Below, one piece after another: positions 62,415 through 64,000 of a DNA stretch of 64,000 bases; position 1 is the stretch's first letter, and each line of letters starts with the position of its first letter. Source of the DNA: Mesorhizobium sp. WSM3859 (GTDB taxonomy: Bacteria; Pseudomonadota; Alphaproteobacteria; Rhizobiales; Rhizobiaceae); assembly GCF_002295065.1 (NCBI RefSeq), contig NZ_NSGG01000020.1, positions 22,448-86,447 of the forward strand. Direction: 5' to 3'. The translations under genes and the position numbers were made by a program. Under the pieces are notes generated by a model. The model searched no databases. It was not told the DNA's origin and was given only the letters and a program-made list of their open reading frames with translations.

Positions 62415-62897
62415 ATGTGGCGAAAGATGCAGGCACAGGCAGTTCCTGGTACTCAAACCGACTGGAATGGTACGCACTACGAAGCGCTTCTGACGGCGCG
62501 CGAGACCGGCGGCAAGCTCGGCGCATTTGCATCCGATGCTGGTCCGGGCGATGGACCGCCGCGTCACCGCCATCCCAAATCCGACGAACTCTTCGTCATC
62601 CTGCAAGGGCGGCTGCGCTTCTGGCGTGCCGGGGAAGCCTACGAACGCGGTGCCGGAGAGATCTTCCACATTCCCGCTGGCGTCGAGCACACGTTCGTCG
62701 TCGTCGAGCGTGCTCGATGGATCGCCATTCTGTCCCCGGGGGGCCTCGAAAGCTTTTTCCCGGCGGTCGCCGCGCAGGGACTGGAAATTCCGCGCGACCT
62801 CGCGGCAATCAAGGCGGTCGCGGCCGAGTTCGACATGGAGATTACCGGGCCACCCTTGGGACATCCGCAAACGGTAGGTGAATCAAGCCTAGACTAG
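62415..62897 (+). CDS. Cupin domain protein
   Basis: The 160 aa product contains a single cupin barrel with HRHPKSDELFVILQGRLRF (metal-binding His-His-Glu) and PAGVEHTFVVV (His) in motifs 1 and 2. The N-terminal WNGTHYEALLTARETGGKLGAF is typical of small quercetinase-like cupins. The start is uncertain, with ATG codons at 62343, 62415 and 62427 and no strong ribosome site. It is divergent from the LuxR-type regulator. Confidence 0.82.
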   Translation: MWRKMQAQAVPGTQTDWNGTHYEALLTARETGGKLGAFASDAGPGDGPPRHRHPKSDELFVILQGRLRFWRAGEAYERGAGEIFHIPAGVEHTFVVVERARWIAILSPGGLESFFPAVAAQGLEIPRDLAAIKAVAAEFDMEITGPPLGHPQTVGESSLD

Positions 62898-63059
62898 AGC
62901 CTTCACGAGCCCTTATGTCTCTACGGCGATAACGAACCTGCGGCTCAGCCGCCAGCGACATCGCCATGTCGTCCAGACGCCGGACCGTGACGTTTCGAGC
63001 GCCAGACGAAGGGAAGGAAACATGGGCGGCGAGACTACCTGCGAAAGCTGCTGGCATCG

Positions 63060-63449
63060 ATGACGCCGCAGCTTCACCCGGAAGTCCATGTCTTCGCGAC
63101 CTTGCCGCCCGGCGCACTCTTGCCGGAGGGCGTGGAGCCGATCATGCGCTTCATCGAGCGCGAGGGCACGACGCTGATCGTGGCAGAGAGCCAGGCGAAG
63201 GCCGCCGGCCTTGCCGGAACGTTCCGCTGCCGGATGATCACGCTCGACGTCCACTCCTCGCTGGAAGCCGTCGGCTTCCTCGCCGCCATCACCACGCGGC
63301 TGGCGGCAGCCGGCATGGGCGTCAATCCGGTCTCGGCCTTCTATCACGACCATCTGTTTGTACCGGCGGAGCGGGCGGAGGAAGCGCTGAACTTGCTGCG
63401 GGATTTGGCGGCGGACAGCGTCCGCTCGGCTCAGCGCCTGAGCACATAG
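63060..63449 (+). CDS. ACT-domain protein (ACT_3 type), N-terminus frameshifted
   Basis: The 129 aa frame covers most of the ACT_3 family layout: LHPEVHVFATLP, GTTLIVAESQAKAAGLAGTF, ITLDVHSSLEAVGFLAAITTRL and VSAFYHDHLFVP. The normal start seems to be the ATG at 63022 with AAGGAAAC upstream, but that frame breaks after five codons. YLRKLLAS is read in the 63060 frame, so a small deletion has occurred near 63034. Translation may now begin at ATG 63060, at low level. The 3' end overlaps the opposite GNAT gene by 19 bases. Confidence 0.65.
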   Translation: MTPQLHPEVHVFATLPPGALLPEGVEPIMRFIEREGTTLIVAESQAKAAGLAGTFRCRMITLDVHSSLEAVGFLAAITTRLAAAGMGVNPVSAFYHDHLFVPAERAEEALNLLRDLAADSVRSAQRLST

Positions 63450-63889
63450 AGAATATCTGGCAGGCCTTCCTCATTGGCCGAGCCGTCGCCGAAGGCTTCG
63501 GCGCGAAAGCCGTGGCGCTCGTAGAAACGGCGGGCGGTGGCATTGGCTTGGAAGCAGTGCAATTTGATCAGCGGCATAACGGCGGAGGCTTGGGCGAGCA
63601 GCCGGCTGCCGATGCCTTGGCCTGACCAGGCCGGATCGAGATAGAGCTGCTCGACCCAATCGCCGTTGACGGCAATGAAGCCGATGATCTTCTCTCTGGT
63701 CACGGCGACCGTCACCTGCTGTCCGGGCAGGAGGATGTCGCGGACGAAGAACAGGTCTTCCTCCGGCGTATGCAGCACCGGCATCCAGTCGAAGGCATTG
63801 AGCGACGTGCGCAGGAGTTTGGCGATGGCGGCGGCGTCGGAGCCAAGAGCTGGGCGCAGGAGGATATCTAAGGGCTCTGGACTGGTCAT
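63431..63889 (-). CDS. GNAT family acetyltransferase
   Basis: The 152 aa acetyltransferase has LRPALGSDAAAIAKLLRTSL at the N-terminus, the acetyl-CoA loop LDPAWSGQGIGSRLL, and the final LHCFQANATARRFYERHGFRAEAFG. The substrate is unknown. The ATG at 63889 is the natural start. It converges with the ACT gene. Confidence 0.9.
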   Translation of the reverse strand: MTSPEPLDILLRPALGSDAAAIAKLLRTSLNAFDWMPVLHTPEEDLFFVRDILLPGQQVTVAVTREKIIGFIAVNGDWVEQLYLDPAWSGQGIGSRLLAQASAVMPLIKLHCFQANATARRFYERHGFRAEAFGDGSANEEGLPDILYVLRR

Positions 63890-63908
63890 GAGGGCCTGAC
63901 GCGGTTCC

Positions 63909-64000
63909 CCCTTCTCCCCTTGTGAGGGTTTTGCACGGGGAGCGAGTTCTGTTTGTTGGGCTAGTGAGGCGTTTTTTGAAGGCGTGAGGAGCGGTTTTCG
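63909..64000. repeat. Start of a further mosaic repeat at the window edge
   Basis: CCCCCTTCTCCCCTTGTG matches the end of family B, but the hairpin turn GGGAGAAGG is replaced by AGGGTTTTGC, so this may be a broken copy. The right part cannot be seen. Confidence 0.5.

Overview
The window is chromosomal DNA of a GC-rich alphaproteobacterium of the order Hyphomicrobiales (Rhizobiales), most like Mesorhizobium or a close Phyllobacteriaceae relative. The pointers are a mdh-sucCD-sucAB-lpdA TCA operon, an Omp19-type lipoprotein, DUF1127, IalB, DUF2794 and DUF1223 proteins, a candidate ybhL leader, and many palindromic intergenic mosaic repeats of the RIME type. This assignment rests on gene content and order; no search was run.

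Layout. 1-11509 (minus strand) is the TCA operon, read mdh, sucC, cupin, DUF1579, sucD, sucA, sucB, two unknown genes, an SDR and lpdA, which runs off the left edge. 11510-14586 holds zapE, an omp19-like lipoprotein and a VOC protein. 14712-22097 (plus) carries an MBL hydrolase, DUF1328, dapF-mtaB-ftsY-ispZ, a PNPOx-like protein and an FMN reductase. 22289-26897 holds a tautomerase, an SMP-30 lactonase, a DUF1127 protein and the cytochrome c maturation cluster ccmA-ccmB-(unknown)-ccmD-ccmG, in which ccmC is absent. 27181-34045 holds acnA, a ruined ceramidase-like gene, DUF1223, a possible small RNA, DUF2794, a GNAT gene and a BI-1 protein with a structured leader. 34200-40581 holds an ABC exporter-type pair, a GDSL esterase, thpR, a low-molecular-weight phosphatase, phhB and DUF1232. 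40836-50069 holds ialB, an AT-richer glycosidase-like gene, a Met-rich periplasmic protein, rlmN, two small membrane genes (one frameshifted), MFS and LysE transporters, argG and a duplicated-tail secreted protein. 50397-56810 holds a lytic transglycosylase, an amine oxidase, a zinc metallopeptidase, an SH3 protein, a higBA toxin-antitoxin pair with twin operators, and a CPBP protease. 57173-59547 is ffh, a chorismate-mutase-like gene and rpsP. 59679-63889 is a mixed set of small accessory genes with a LuxR-type regulator.

The most unusual content is in repeats and gene damage rather than a large new gene system. (1) Palindromic mosaic elements have entered coding sequence in frame: two in the N-terminal linker of FtsY and one at the N-terminus of an FtsX-type permease. 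(2) Three gene-end hairpins at 7430, 29872 and 32441 are built from 7-8 nt units rich in stop codons. They share a layout but not a unit sequence, and they supply or abut the stop codons of the flanking genes. (3) ccmC is cleanly replaced by an unrelated 127-aa gene. (4) ffh is preceded by a short leader ORF that starts with the same eight residues as Ffh itself, with synonymous codon differences. (5) Four genes carry frameshifts, so either gene decay or base-level assembly error should be checked. No rRNA, tRNA, CRISPR array, insertion sequence or prophage was recognised.
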